A stretch of 64,000 nt of DNA, from positions 62,001 through 126,000 of the forward strand of contig NZ_CP012664.1 in assembly GCF_001620265.1 (NCBI RefSeq). Reading direction: 5' to 3'. A model generated the notes under the pieces. That model saw nothing but the letters and a program-made list of their open reading frames with translations, was not told the origin of the DNA and searched no databases. This stretch comes from Frigidibacter mobilis. GTDB taxonomy: Bacteria; Pseudomonadota; Alphaproteobacteria; Rhodobacterales; Rhodobacteraceae. The position numbers were made by a program, and so were the translations under genes. Of this stretch, positions 38,491 through 47,591 are shown piece after piece. How positions within the stretch are numbered: the first letter of the stretch is position 1; every line of letters begins with the position of its first letter.

Positions 38491-38970
38491 ATGAACCAAG
38501 ACACTTTTTCCCGCCGCACGCTTCTGCTCGGCGCAGTTGCGCTGGTGGCTGCGTCGTCCTTGAGGACTCTGGCGCAAGGCACCGGACCGGCGATCCACGT
38601 GATGAAGGACCCGAACTGCGGCTGCTGCTCGGCCTGGATCGATATCCTCGAAAACGACGGCTTTGTCGTCACGACCGAGGCGAGCGCCGGAACGCTTCTG
38701 ATGCGCTACAAGCTGGACAACGGCATCCCGCAGGAGATGGTCTCCTGCCATACGGGTCGCGTGGACGGCTATATGATCGAGGGCCACGTGCCTGTTGCCG
38801 ACATACGCCGTCTGCTGGATGAGCGCCCAGACGCGGTCGGCCTCGCAGTGCCTGGCATGCCCTATGGGTCTCCCGGCATGGGCCCGGAGTCGCAGCGAGA
38901 GGCTTATGTCGTCTACCTGATCCGTCGTGACGGCACGACAGAGACATTCTCAAGCTATCAGGCAGCCTGA
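38491..38970 (+). CDS. DUF411 periplasmic metal-binding protein, copy 3
   Basis: This 159-residue protein (ATG 38491 after GGAAGATCAG) has a twin-Arg-like signal (FSRRTLLLGAVALVAASS). The Cys cluster is NCGCCSAWIDIL, then SCHTGRVDGYMIEGHVPVAD and VPGMPYGSPGM. It follows the Cu ATPase by 39 bp. It is closer in sequence to copy 1 than to copy 2 (shared LENGIPQ/LDNGIPQ and GMPYGSPGM). Confidence 0.85.
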   Translation: MNQDTFSRRTLLLGAVALVAASSLRTLAQGTGPAIHVMKDPNCGCCSAWIDILENDGFVVTTEASAGTLLMRYKLDNGIPQEMVSCHTGRVDGYMIEGHVPVADIRRLLDERPDAVGLAVPGMPYGSPGMGPESQREAYVVYLIRRDGTTETFSSYQAA

Positions 38971-39008
38971 GATTCGCATGACATTCAGGGGCATACGTTG
39001 AGGGTCGC

Positions 39009-40328
39009 TCAAAGCTGTGACGCCCAGCGCGGGTGCTGGTCGTCCACGACAAACGGATGTGAGTGACGCCGCGCACCCTTGAGATGGGGGTGGTCGAGCG
39101 GCAGATTGTCGTGGCTGTGCTCGATGACCTCCGGATCCTCCTGCGGCCAGAGGCGAAGGGCCGACAGCGCGCCGACGCCTGCCAGCGCCGCCAGCGTCCC
39201 GAGGGCCGCGACCGGCCCGAACTGCGTCATGAGCCAGCCCGAGAGTGGGTAGGTCACCAGCCAGCAGACGTGGCTGAGTGCGAACTGAGCGGCGAAGAGC
39301 GCCGGGCGATCCTCCGGGTGCGCTGACCGGCGCAGGAGACGGCCGGAAGGCGTGAGCACCGCCGAGTACCCCAGCCCGATGAGCAGCCACGCACCAAGAA
39401 GGACGGGCCAGTTCAGTCCAAGGGCGGCGACCTCTCCGGCGAGACCGAGGAGCGTCAGCACCATGAGCGCGGCGCCTGCGACCATTACCGGCCGGTCAGG
39501 CAGGCGGTCGAGCAGCTTCGGCAAGGCAAGTGCGGCCATCATCGAGCCGGCTCCGAAGGCGAACAGCGTCCAGGCCAGCGCGGATGCGTCCAGCCCCAGC
39601 GTGCTGCGCACCAGCACCACCGAGTTGACCAGCACCATCGCGCCCGCAGCGGCTGCGGCGAGGTTCAGCGCCAGCAGGCCGCGCAGGCGCGGTGTCGCAA
39701 GGTAGATGCGGATGCCGCGCGTCGTGCGGTCGTAGATGCCACGCGGCTCGGACGGTTTCGGGCTGGGCAGCAGGACCGAGACGACCAGCGCCGCGGAGGC
39801 CGCGAACCCCACCACCGTTCCAAGGAAAAGTGAGTTGTAGCTCACCACCACAAGTAGGAGCCCGGCCAGCATCGGGCTGGCGATGTTCTCAAGGTCATAG
39901 GCCAGCCGCGACAGCGACAGCGCCCGCGTGTAGCGCGCCTCGTCCGGCAGCACGTCCGGGATGGTCGCCTGGAAGGTCGGCGTGAAGGCGGCGGACGCCG
40001 ATTGCAGCAGGAAGATCAGGAGATAGACCTGCCAGACCTCGGTGACGAAAGGCAGGCAGAGCGCCGCGCCCGCCCGCACCAGATCAAGTGCTACCAGAAA
40101 CGCCCGGCGGTTCACCCGGTTCGCAAAAGCCCCGGCGATGGGGGCAATGCCGACATAGGCCACCATCTTGATGGTGAAGACCGTGCCCAACACCAGGCCT
40201 GCGTTGTCGCCCGCAAGATCGTAGGCCAGAAGCCCCAGTGCCACGGTGGCAAGCCCCGTACCCAGAAGCGCCACGACCTGTGCAGCGAAGAGATGGCGAT
40301 AGGTACGGTCGGCAAGGACTTCGAGCAC
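39009..40328 (-). CDS. MFS exporter with His-rich tail, second copy
   Basis: This 439-residue paralogue of 4226-5536 has the same N-terminal helix (YRHLFAAQVVALLGTGLATV) and the same tail style (HSHDNLPLDHPHLKGARRHS, ending DDQHPRW). It follows a DmeR-like repressor by 10 bp on the same strand, so the repressor-exporter pair is repeated, here without the CDF gene. Ni/Co export is inferred. Confidence 0.82.
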   Translation of the reverse strand: MLEVLADRTYRHLFAAQVVALLGTGLATVALGLLAYDLAGDNAGLVLGTVFTIKMVAYVGIAPIAGAFANRVNRRAFLVALDLVRAGAALCLPFVTEVWQVYLLIFLLQSASAAFTPTFQATIPDVLPDEARYTRALSLSRLAYDLENIASPMLAGLLLVVVSYNSLFLGTVVGFAASAALVVSVLLPSPKPSEPRGIYDRTTRGIRIYLATPRLRGLLALNLAAAAAGAMVLVNSVVLVRSTLGLDASALAWTLFAFGAGSMMAALALPKLLDRLPDRPVMVAGAALMVLTLLGLAGEVAALGLNWPVLLGAWLLIGLGYSAVLTPSGRLLRRSAHPEDRPALFAAQFALSHVCWLVTYPLSGWLMTQFGPVAALGTLAALAGVGALSALRLWPQEDPEVIEHSHDNLPLDHPHLKGARRHSHPFVVDDQHPRWASQL

Positions 40329-40338
40329 TGCAGTGACC

Positions 40339-40599
40339 TCAGAGGTAACGGGAGATGGTTTTCAGTTCATCGCGGTCCGCGGGCGAGTGATCAGCATCGA
40401 GGCAATGGTCCAGGTGATCGTGGATCAGCGCACGCTTGGCGTTGACCACCGCCTTCTCGACCGCCTGAAGTTGCTGCGCGATCTCGAGGCAGGGTTTGCC
40501 CGCCTCGATCATGTCGATCACGGCACGAAGATGCCCATCGGCGCGCTTCAGCCGGGCGACGAGGGCGGGATGGGTTGCGTGCACATGGGGTTTTGTCAT
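40339..40599 (-). CDS. CsoR/RcnR-family repressor, second DmeR-like copy
   Basis: This 86-residue repressor shares with 2460-2738 the metal-site pattern (His10, Cys37, His62, Cys66 by position) and the blocks RLKRADGHLRAVIDMIEAGK and QQLQAVEKAV. It should repress itself, the MFS gene behind it, and perhaps the divergent genes at 40685 and 41097, through the palindrome at 40610-40627. Confidence 0.85.
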   Translation of the reverse strand: MTKPHVHATHPALVARLKRADGHLRAVIDMIEAGKPCLEIAQQLQAVEKAVVNAKRALIHDHLDHCLDADHSPADRDELKTISRYL

Positions 40600-40609
40600 A
40601 GAAAGACGC

Positions 40610-40627
40610 TATCCTCCCCAGGGGATA
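40610..40627. promoter_or_regulatory. DmeR-like operator palindrome
   Basis: TATCCTCCCCAGGGGATA lies 10 bp before the repressor's ATG and in front of the divergent small His-rich gene. It matches the site at 2431-2449, TATCCTCTCCAGGGGGATA, with one extra base and one substitution. Confidence 0.65.
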
Positions 40628-40684
40628 GAACAAGATGGCTCCATGAATGGGCCGCGACGACGAGCGGGCGGACAGGCAAGATCG

Positions 40685-41038
40685 ATGGCACTTCTGCGGA
40701 CATACGGACGAAATGCGTTTGCGACGCTTCTGTGCCTGTCGCTGGTGGTCTGGTCCGTCATGCCGGCCGCAACCCATGCGCCGACTGTCTTCGAGACGAT
40801 CCAGGATCATCTGGAGATGATCGCCGACCACGGCCATTCGCATGGGTTCGAGGAAGATCTCTACTGGGCCATGCACGGTCACAGCCACGAGGCCGCCGAC
40901 CACGATCACAGCCAGGCATTCCTGTCGCTGGGTCACGGGGGCCAACTGGTCTTTGCGCAAAGGGATGCGTGGCGGCTCCGGACCTCGCCGGACGGCCCCC
41001 ACCGCACCTTCCGGATCGAACGCCCTCCACGTGCCTGA
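40685..41038 (+). CDS. Small exported His-rich protein
   Basis: The 117-residue product begins MALLRTYGRNAFATLLCLSL with a signal ending near ATHA. The mature part has His clusters (ADHGHSHGFEEDLYWAMHGH, then SHEAADHDHSQ). It is divergent from the DmeR-like gene and shares its operator, and is followed by a HupE-type permease, so a periplasmic Ni/Co-binding role is plausible. An earlier ATG at 40643 is possible. Family not recognised. Confidence 0.6.
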   Translation: MALLRTYGRNAFATLLCLSLVVWSVMPAATHAPTVFETIQDHLEMIADHGHSHGFEEDLYWAMHGHSHEAADHDHSQAFLSLGHGGQLVFAQRDAWRLRTSPDGPHRTFRIERPPRA

Positions 41039-41096
41039 TCGGCATCGCGCATCGCGCGGCATACCGATCCTTTAACAGCACAACGGAGATCTATTC

Positions 41097-41402
41097 ATGA
41101 CTTCAGGCTATTGGGGCTTGCGCGCGCTGGCATCGCGCCGCGCGGTCGCCCTGACCATTGCAGTGCTCGCGCTCTACGCATCCAGCGTGGCGCAGGTGCT
41201 CGCCCACAACGTCACCGAAGGTGACGCGGGCTACATCCAGGAAATCTGGGGGGTGCACATCATCCCCTTCATATATCTCGGCGCCAAGCACATGGTGACG
41301 GGATACGACCACATCCTGTTCCTGCTTGGCGTCGTCTTCTTCCTCTACCGGATGAAGGACGTGGCCATCTACGTCAGCATTTTCGCCATTGGCCACTCGG
41401 TC
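41097..41402 (+). pseudogene. HupE/UreJ-like permease, 3' truncated
   Basis: The N-terminal 102 or so residues match HupE/UreJ-type Ni/Co permeases: signal-like helix, HNVTEGDAGYIQEIWGVHII, then GAKHMVTGYDHILFLLGVVF and a partial AIGHS. The open frame runs to 41477, but after about 41402 the sequence changes to unrelated text (VGDDGGKSCRRPG). This marks the right boundary of the metal block against the catabolic cluster. The His/Asp residues of GYDHILF are the usual metal ligands. Confidence 0.8.
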
Positions 41403-41546
41403 GGGGACGATGGGGGCAAGTCCTGCCGACGCCCGGGATCGACATACGCCGCCGGGCATGTGAGAAGCGGGGGGTGAATCCATAGCTCTGGACTCTCTGT
41501 CGGCAGCCCGACAGACCTCGGGCCAGGTCCGAAACAGACGGCAGAC

Positions 41547-42326
41547 ATGACTGACACAGGCGAGGACGAGAAGGGGCAGCGCGCTCCGCGCAGCCAGACG
41601 CTGGCGCGCGGGCTCGACATCGTTGATGCCGTTTCGGAACGCGCCCGGTCCATCGCCGACATCGCCGCCGTGACCGGCCTCACCTACAGCACGGTTCACC
41701 GCATCGTGTCGGTGCTGCTGGAAAGGCGCTACATCAAGGCCGAGAACCCGCGCGAGTTTACCTTGGGTCCCCGCCTGATCGAACTGGGGTTCGCGGCCTA
41801 TTCCCGGATCGACCTGGTGCGCGAGGCCCGGCCCTGGCTGGAGGAGCTTGCGCGCGAAGTCCGCGACACCGTTCATCTGGCGCAACTGGAGGGATGGGAG
41901 GTGGCGTATCTCGACAAGCTGCGCGGCTCGCGTCCGGTCGAGATCAGCTCGCGCATCGGCGGACGCAAGCCGGTCATCTCCACGGGGGTCGGCAAGGCGC
42001 TGATCCTTGATGAACCCGAACCGACGTTGTTGCGGCTGTATCAGCGCGACCACCACCTTCTTTCCGATGACATGACCGAGGCCAACTGGCTTTCGCTGAT
42101 GGCGGGGTATCGCGCCGGTGGCTATGCGTTCGACCTTGGCGAGGATGAGCCTTCCATCCGCTGCGTTGCGGCACCGATCCGGGATGCCACCGGCCGGATC
42201 ATCGCCGCTGTGTCCGTCTCATCGACGGTTGAATACATGCCGGCTGCGCGCATGCACGATCTGGTGCCGGACGTTCAGCGGGCGGCACAGGCCATTTCTG
42301 CGGCCATCGGCGCGCGTCGGGACTGA
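41547..42326 (+). CDS. IclR-family regulator
   Basis: The 259-residue product has an N-terminal winged helix (SIADIAAVTGLTYSTVHRIV) and an effector domain (VHLAQLEGWEVAYLDKLRGS; ISTGVGKALI). It is located 292 bp upstream of the TRAP-aldolase operon in the same direction and is its likely regulator. Candidate operator at 42451-42465. Confidence 0.9.
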   Translation: MTDTGEDEKGQRAPRSQTLARGLDIVDAVSERARSIADIAAVTGLTYSTVHRIVSVLLERRYIKAENPREFTLGPRLIELGFAAYSRIDLVREARPWLEELAREVRDTVHLAQLEGWEVAYLDKLRGSRPVEISSRIGGRKPVISTGVGKALILDEPEPTLLRLYQRDHHLLSDDMTEANWLSLMAGYRAGGYAFDLGEDEPSIRCVAAPIRDATGRIIAAVSVSSTVEYMPAARMHDLVPDVQRAAQAISAAIGARRD

Positions 42327-42450
42327 CCGGCCAGCATCTCCGAAACGCAGCGTCCCATCCCGGTACCGGCCCTCTGTCTTCGCCGATTGCACGCGCACGC
42401 GCGGCAGCCGGGTCGCCGCCGGTGTCCCCAACCGCCCCAAGCACTGCAAT

Positions 42451-42465
42451 TCTCACATAGTGAGA
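42451..42465. promoter_or_regulatory. Inverted repeat, candidate IclR operator
   Basis: TCTCAC-ATA-GTGAGA is a perfect repeat with 6-bp arms, 15 bp before a good -35 box. Its location upstream of the promoter fits an activator or repressor site for the IclR protein encoded next door. Confidence 0.5.
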
Positions 42466-42479
42466 GATGCTTCTAGCAT

Positions 42480-42508
42480 TTGACAGATTAGCCGTTGTCT
42501 GGTTATTT
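42480..42508 (+). promoter_or_regulatory. Sigma-70-type promoter of TRAP-aldolase operon
   Basis: TTGACA (42480-42485), 17 bp, TTATTT (42503-42508). This is the best promoter match in the 292-bp gap before dctP; the leader would be about 100 nt. Confidence 0.55.
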
Positions 42509-42618
42509 TGCCGTGCTGGGGAGGAGTGGTGGTGCCGACTTTGAATGGGCCCGTCACGGTATCTGGCATGCGCCAAGAGGGGGCCGCGTCCGGTTCCCGC
42601 ATCACAGGGAGGACAGAC

Positions 42619-43626
42619 ATGTCGCTTACAAGAGCCGCGTACACCGTGCGCGCCGGTTTCGTTGCCGCACTCGCATCGGCCACTTTCTTCGGTGCCGCTG
42701 TTGCGGCCGAGCCGGAGATCACGTTCCGCGCCGCCCATTCTTCGACGCCGTCTTCAACCGGCCACAAGGCGCTCGAATTTCTGGACAAGGAACTGCGCGA
42801 GAAATCCGACGGCCGCATCGGCCTGGTGATCTTCCCGAACTCGCAGCTTGGCGGCGAGCGTGAGCTGGTCGAGAACGTCCAGTTCGGCAACGTCGATCTG
42901 ACCTTCGTGTCCTCGGCGCCGGTCGCATCCTTCGCGCCGCAATTCTTCGCCTTCGACATCCCGTTCCTGTTTAAGGATCGTGAGCAGGCCTACGGCGTGC
43001 TTGACGGCGACATCGGCAAGGAGATCCTCGCGTCGCTGGACGACAAGGGCATGGTCGGGCTTGGCTACTGGGAAAACGGGTTCCGCCAGCTGACCAACAA
43101 CAAGATGGAAATCCGCACGCCGGAGGATCTTGCCGGCCTGAAAATGCGCACGATGGAAAACGAGGTTCATATCGCGACATGGCGTGCCGAGGGTGCGAAC
43201 CCGGCGCCGCTCGCCTTCAACGAGCTGTTCACGGCGCTTCAACAAGGCACCTTCGATGCGCAGGAAGGGCCGATCAACCTTTTCTACGACATGAAGTTCA
43301 ACGAAGTGCAGAAGTTCATCACCAAGACCAACCACATCTACTCGCCCTGGCCGGTGCTTGCCAATCCGGACAAGCTGGCGAGCCTGAGCGCGGAAGATCG
43401 CGCCCTTTTCGATGCGGCCATCAGCGCTGCCACCGAATACCAGCGCGGTCTTGCACAGGAGGCTGACGACAAGGCCGAAGCCGCCATGACCGATGTCACC
43501 TTCACCACGCTGACCTCGGAAGAGCTGGCGGCCTTCTCCGCCAAGGTCGTGCCGATCGTGGATCTGGTCAAGGAAAAGGCCGGGGCCGACCTGGTCGACC
43601 GCCTCCTGACAGCCACCGCCAACTAA
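42619..43626 (+). CDS. dctP: TRAP transporter substrate-binding protein
   Basis: This 335-residue periplasmic protein (GGGAGGACAG before ATG 42619) has a Sec signal ending AAVAAEPEI. DctP-type features are FRAAHSSTPSSTGHKALEFL, GRIGLVIFPNSQLGGERELV, the conserved Arg region LKMRTMENEV and FNELFTALQQGTFDAQEGP. It captures an organic acid for the DctQM permease; the adjacent meta-cleavage enzymes hint at an aromatic or hydroxy acid. Confidence 0.92.
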   Translation: MSLTRAAYTVRAGFVAALASATFFGAAVAAEPEITFRAAHSSTPSSTGHKALEFLDKELREKSDGRIGLVIFPNSQLGGERELVENVQFGNVDLTFVSSAPVASFAPQFFAFDIPFLFKDREQAYGVLDGDIGKEILASLDDKGMVGLGYWENGFRQLTNNKMEIRTPEDLAGLKMRTMENEVHIATWRAEGANPAPLAFNELFTALQQGTFDAQEGPINLFYDMKFNEVQKFITKTNHIYSPWPVLANPDKLASLSAEDRALFDAAISAATEYQRGLAQEADDKAEAAMTDVTFTTLTSEELAAFSAKVVPIVDLVKEKAGADLVDRLLTATAN

Positions 43627-43726
43627 GACGCCATGTCTTCGTGCCCGGCGGCGGTTCGCCGGGCACGTCCACAGAGTTTCAATGACCTGTCGCCGCCAGG
43701 CGCCTTGTTCAGCGCGGGAGGCGTGC

Positions 43727-44209
43727 ATGCTCAAACTCATCGACGAGCATTTCGAGGAGGCGATCGTCGTGTTTCTGATGGCGATGATGTCGGCCCTGAT
43801 CGGGGTGCAGATCTTCATGCGCTACGTCATGGGGGCCTCGCTCTCGTGGTCGGAAGAGCTGGCGCGCTATTTCTTCATCTGGGCGACCTATATTGGCATC
43901 GCCTATGCGGTGCGAAAGGATGCCCATATCCGGGTGACCATGGGGACCGACCTTCTGCCCCCGCGCGGCAGGGCCTACGTCCGGGTTCTGACCCATGTAA
44001 TCTTTGCCGGCTTTGCGCTTTTCGTCATGTACCAGGGCTGGTTCATGGTCGAAAAGACGTTCCGGTTCGGCCAGAAGTCCGCGTCTCTGGGGGTGCCGAT
44101 GGGCATCGTCTATCTGGCGCCTTTCACCGGCTTCCTGCTGGTGGTGCTGCGGTTGGTTCAGGCTGTCCTGCTTGACCTGCGGGTGGCCATGCAGGGGCCC
44201 GTCCGATGA
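43727..44209 (+). CDS. dctQ: TRAP transporter small permease
   Basis: The 160-residue product has four helices, with the DctQ motif SWSEELARYFFIWATYIGIA and the region VRKDAHIRVT. ATG 43727 is preceded by GGGAGGCG. It ends overlapping dctM by 4 bp, and the two together form the sodium-coupled permease. Confidence 0.9.
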   Translation: MLKLIDEHFEEAIVVFLMAMMSALIGVQIFMRYVMGASLSWSEELARYFFIWATYIGIAYAVRKDAHIRVTMGTDLLPPRGRAYVRVLTHVIFAGFALFVMYQGWFMVEKTFRFGQKSASLGVPMGIVYLAPFTGFLLVVLRLVQAVLLDLRVAMQGPVR

Positions 44210-45489
44210 TCTCGCTGATCCTGTTCGGGCTTCTCGCCGGTCTTCTGCTGCTCTCGGTGCCGGTCGCCATCTCGCTCGCCATTGCCTCGACCGTGGCGCT
44301 GATCGTTTCGGGCACCGTCTCGGGCTCGTATGTGCCGCAGGGTCTCGTGACCTCGATCGACAGCTTTCCGTTGATGGCGGTTCCCTTCTTCATCCTGGCC
44401 GGTGACCTGATGGGACGGGGCGGGCTGTCGCAGCGCCTGATCAACGTGGGCCGCATGTTCTTTGGCCGCTATACCGGCGGCATGGCGATCATCGCCGTCG
44501 TCACCTGCATCTTCTTTGCGGCGATTTCCGGCTCCGGGCCGGCGACCGTCGCCGCCGTCGGCGCGATCTTGCTGCCGGCGATGGCCAAGGACGGCTACAA
44601 GCCAGGCTTTTCCTCGGGGCTGGTCGCAAGCTCCGGCTCGCTCGGCATCATCATTCCGCCGTCCATCCCGATGGTGATCTATGCCACCTCGGCGAATGTC
44701 TCGGTGTCGAAAATGTTCATGGCGGGCGTCGTGCCTGGCCTGCTGATCGGGCTCGCGCTGATCGTCTATGCCTTCTTGCAGTCGAAGAAGGACGGCCAGA
44801 GGCCCGGCGACTATCGCCCCACCGGCCGCGAGATGCTTGCCGTGCTGAACGATGCCAAATGGGCGCTGATGGTGCCGGTCGTCATTCTGGGCGGGATCTA
44901 TGGCGGCGTCTTCACCCCCACCGAGGCCGCGGCGGTCGGCGTCATCTATGGCCTGATCGTCGGCACCTTCGTTTATCGCGAACTGAGCCTTGGTGATCTC
45001 TACAAGACCTTTGCCGGCGCGGCCATGACCTCGGCGACCATCATGCTGATCGTCGGCACGGCGACCATCTTCGGCCGCGCCCTGACGATCGAGGGCGTAC
45101 CCGTGATGCTGGCCGCGTTCATCACCTCTGTCGTCGATCAGCCCTGGCTGCTGCTTCTGGCGATCAACATCGTCCTCCTGATCGTCGGCACGTTCATGGA
45201 AACGATCGCGGCGATCATCATCCTGACCCCGATCCTGTTGCCACTGGTGGTGGCTCTGGGGGTCAGCGCCGAGCACTTCGGCATCGTGATGATCGTCAAC
45301 CTCGCCATCGGCATGATCACTCCGCCGGTCGGGGTCAACCTGTTCGTGGCGTCGCGCGTCTCTGGCCTGACGCTGGAGTCGGTGGTCAAGGGCACGGTCA
45401 CGCCGCTGATCGTCATGATCGCCGTGCTGCTGGTCATCACCTATGTGCCCGCGCTGTCGCTCGCACTGCCCGCCTTCTTCGGCATGTAA
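44206..45489 (+). CDS. dctM: TRAP transporter large permease
   Basis: This 427-residue protein has 11-12 helices and DctM signatures: PLMAVPFFILAGDLMGRGGL, FFAAISGSGPATVAAVGAIL, SGSLGIIIPPSIPMVIYA and TPTEAAAVGVIYGLIVG. It catalyses uptake of the DctP-bound substrate. The aldehyde dehydrogenase gene follows by 15 bp. Confidence 0.93.
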   Translation: MISLILFGLLAGLLLLSVPVAISLAIASTVALIVSGTVSGSYVPQGLVTSIDSFPLMAVPFFILAGDLMGRGGLSQRLINVGRMFFGRYTGGMAIIAVVTCIFFAAISGSGPATVAAVGAILLPAMAKDGYKPGFSSGLVASSGSLGIIIPPSIPMVIYATSANVSVSKMFMAGVVPGLLIGLALIVYAFLQSKKDGQRPGDYRPTGREMLAVLNDAKWALMVPVVILGGIYGGVFTPTEAAAVGVIYGLIVGTFVYRELSLGDLYKTFAGAAMTSATIMLIVGTATIFGRALTIEGVPVMLAAFITSVVDQPWLLLLAINIVLLIVGTFMETIAAIIILTPILLPLVVALGVSAEHFGIVMIVNLAIGMITPPVGVNLFVASRVSGLTLESVVKGTVTPLIVMIAVLLVITYVPALSLALPAFFGM

Positions 45490-45504
45490 TCCAAAGGATC
45501 TCAA

Positions 45505-46416
45505 ATGAGCACGAAACTCAGGGCGCTCATCATCGGGCCCGGAAATATCGGCACCGACCTGCTGATGAAAATGAAGCGCTCCGAATGGGTGGAGCCAATC
45601 TGGATGGTGGGGATCGACCCCGCATCCGAGGGGCTCAAGCGGGCCGAGGACATGGGCGTCAAGACCTGCGCCACCGGGGTGGATGGGGTGCTCGACCAGA
45701 TCATCGCCGACGACATCCGCGTCGCCTTTGACGCAACCTCTGCCTATGCCCACGCCGAAAACTCCCGCAAGCTCAACGCGCTTGGGGTGATCATGATCGA
45801 TCTGACGCCGGCGGCCATCGGCCCGTTCTGCATTCCGCCCGTCAACCTCGCGGATCACGCGCGGCAGCTGGAAATGAATGTGAACATGGTCACCTGCGGC
45901 GGCCAGGCCACGATCCCGATGGTGGCGGCCGTTTCGCGCGTGCAGCCAGTCGATTATGGCGAGATCGTCGCGGCGGTGTCCTCGCGGTCTGTCGGCCCGG
46001 GGACGCGCAAGAATATCGACGAGTTTACCCGCACGACGGCCCTCGCCATCGAGAAGGTGGGCGGCGCCAAGCGCGGCAAGGCGATCATCATCGTCAACCC
46101 CGCCGAACCGCCGCTGCTGATGCGCGACACGGTGCATGTGCTGACCGAAGGCGAACCCGATCAGGCGGCGATCATCGCCAGCGTCAACGCCATGGTCGCG
46201 GAGGTGCAAAAATACGTTCCCGGCTACAAGCTGGTGAACGGCCCGGTCTTCGATGGCAAGCGCGTCACGGTCTATCTCGAGGTCGAGGGGCTGGGGGACT
46301 TCCTGCCCAAATACGCAGGAAACCTCGACATCATGACGGCGGCCGCCCTTCGCACCGCCGAACTATTTGCCCAGGAGGCCGCCAAGGGCGTGATCTCCCT
46401 GCCGGCGCGCGGTTGA
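45505..46416 (+). CDS. mhpF: Acetaldehyde dehydrogenase (acylating)
   Basis: The 303-residue enzyme converts acetaldehyde, CoA and NAD+ to acetyl-CoA in the last step of meta-cleavage pathways. The NAD site [11 protein letters not shown] is at the N-terminus and the catalytic Cys in [13 protein letters not shown]. It normally forms a channelling complex with the aldolase encoded immediately downstream. Confidence 0.94.
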   Translation: MSTKLRALIIGPGNIGTDLLMKMKRSEWVEPIWMVGIDPASEGLKRAEDMGVKTCATGVDGVLDQIIADDIRVAFDATSAYAHAENSRKLNALGVIMIDLTPAAIGPFCIPPVNLADHARQLEMNVNMVTCGGQATIPMVAAVSRVQPVDYGEIVAAVSSRSVGPGTRKNIDEFTRTTALAIEKVGGAKRGKAIIIVNPAEPPLLMRDTVHVLTEGEPDQAAIIASVNAMVAEVQKYVPGYKLVNGPVFDGKRVTVYLEVEGLGDFLPKYAGNLDIMTAAALRTAELFAQEAAKGVISLPARG

Positions 46417-46427
46417 GGAGAGAGCGG

Positions 46428-47450
46428 ATGAGCATTGAAGGTCGCAAGATCACCCTTCACGAGATGAGCCTGCGTGACGGCATGCATGCCAAGCGCCACC
46501 AGATCTCGACCGACCAGATGGTTGCCATCGCCACGGCGGCCGATGACGCGGGCATGCCCTGGATCGAGGTCACCCACGGCGACGGCCTCGGCGGCGCCTC
46601 GGTCAACTACGGCTTCGCGGCGCACAGCGATGTCGAATATCTGCGCGCGGTCGTACCGAAGCTGAAGACGGCCAAGGTGTCGGCGCTGCTGCTGCCGGGC
46701 ATCGGCACCGTCGATATGCTGAAAGAGGCGATCGACTGCGGCATCGCGGGCGTGCGCATCGCGACCCATTGCACCGAGGCCGATTGCGCCGAGCAGCACA
46801 TCGGCTATGCGGCCAAAACCGGGCTCGACACGGTCGGCTTCCTGATGATGGCGCACCGGGCGGCCCCGCAAACGCTGGTGGAGCAAGCCCTGCTGATGGA
46901 GAGCTACGGTGCGAATTGCGTCTATTGCACCGATTCCGCCGGGCACATGCTGCCCGAGGACGTGACCGCCCGGATCACCGCGATCCGCGCTGCGCTGAAG
47001 CCTGAAACCGAGCTTGGCTTCCACGGTCACCACAATCTGGGAATGGGCATCGCAAACTCGGTGGCCGCCGTGGCAGCCGGCGCCAACCGGATCGACGGCG
47101 CGATCGCCGGCCTGGGGGCCGGCGCCGGCAATGCCGCGACGGAGCTGCTGGTCGCCGTGTTCGAGCGTATGGGCGCACAGACCGGCGTCGATCTGTTCAA
47201 GATCATGGATGTCGCCGAAGACATCGTCGTTCCGATGATGGACCGCCCGATCCGGGTGGACCGCGGCTCGCTGGTGCTGGGTTATGCGGGGGTCTATTCC
47301 TCGTTCCTGCTGTTCGCAGAGCGGGCAGAAAAGCGCTACGGCATTCCCGCGCGTGACCTGCTGCTGGAACTGGGCCGCCGCGGCATGGTCGGCGGGCAGG
47401 AGGACATGATCGAGGATCTGGCACTGACGATGTCGCGCGCCCGGGCCTGA
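46428..47450 (+). CDS. mhpE: 4-hydroxy-2-oxovalerate aldolase
   Basis: The 340-residue TIM-barrel enzyme cleaves 4-hydroxy-2-oxoacids to pyruvate and an aldehyde. The catalytic Arg/His are in [10 protein letters not shown] and the metal ligands in [14 protein letters not shown] 46428 has GAGGAGAGA upstream. The 2-oxopent-4-enoate hydratase that usually precedes the pair is not in the window. Confidence 0.94.
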   Translation: MSIEGRKITLHEMSLRDGMHAKRHQISTDQMVAIATAADDAGMPWIEVTHGDGLGGASVNYGFAAHSDVEYLRAVVPKLKTAKVSALLLPGIGTVDMLKEAIDCGIAGVRIATHCTEADCAEQHIGYAAKTGLDTVGFLMMAHRAAPQTLVEQALLMESYGANCVYCTDSAGHMLPEDVTARITAIRAALKPETELGFHGHHNLGMGIANSVAAVAAGANRIDGAIAGLGAGAGNAATELLVAVFERMGAQTGVDLFKIMDVAEDIVVPMMDRPIRVDRGSLVLGYAGVYSSFLLFAERAEKRYGIPARDLLLELGRRGMVGGQEDMIEDLALTMSRARA

Positions 47451-47473
47451 GGCTCAGGGCCACACGCGGGGGT

Positions 47474-47493
47474 GGCCGGGAAAAGCCCCGGCC
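47474..47493 (+). terminator. GC-rich hairpin after aldolase gene
   Basis: GGCCGGG-AAAAG-CCCCGGCC forms a 7-bp stem 24 bp past the mhpE stop. There is no T-run, so strength is uncertain. Confidence 0.5.
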
Positions 47494-47591
47494 GCCCATG
47501 CCCGCATCCCGGGGCATCTGCAATGCCCCCGTCGCCATCGCGCGGTATTGCGACGGGCCTGCAGACGATGCAGCCGTAACAGCCCTATAGC

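Noticed and set aside
44158..46209. Minus-strand frame of 683 codons opposite dctM and mhpF
   Set aside because: Composition is dominated by Arg, Asp and His as expected for an antisense shadow of high-GC genes; the plus strand encodes well-known enzymes.
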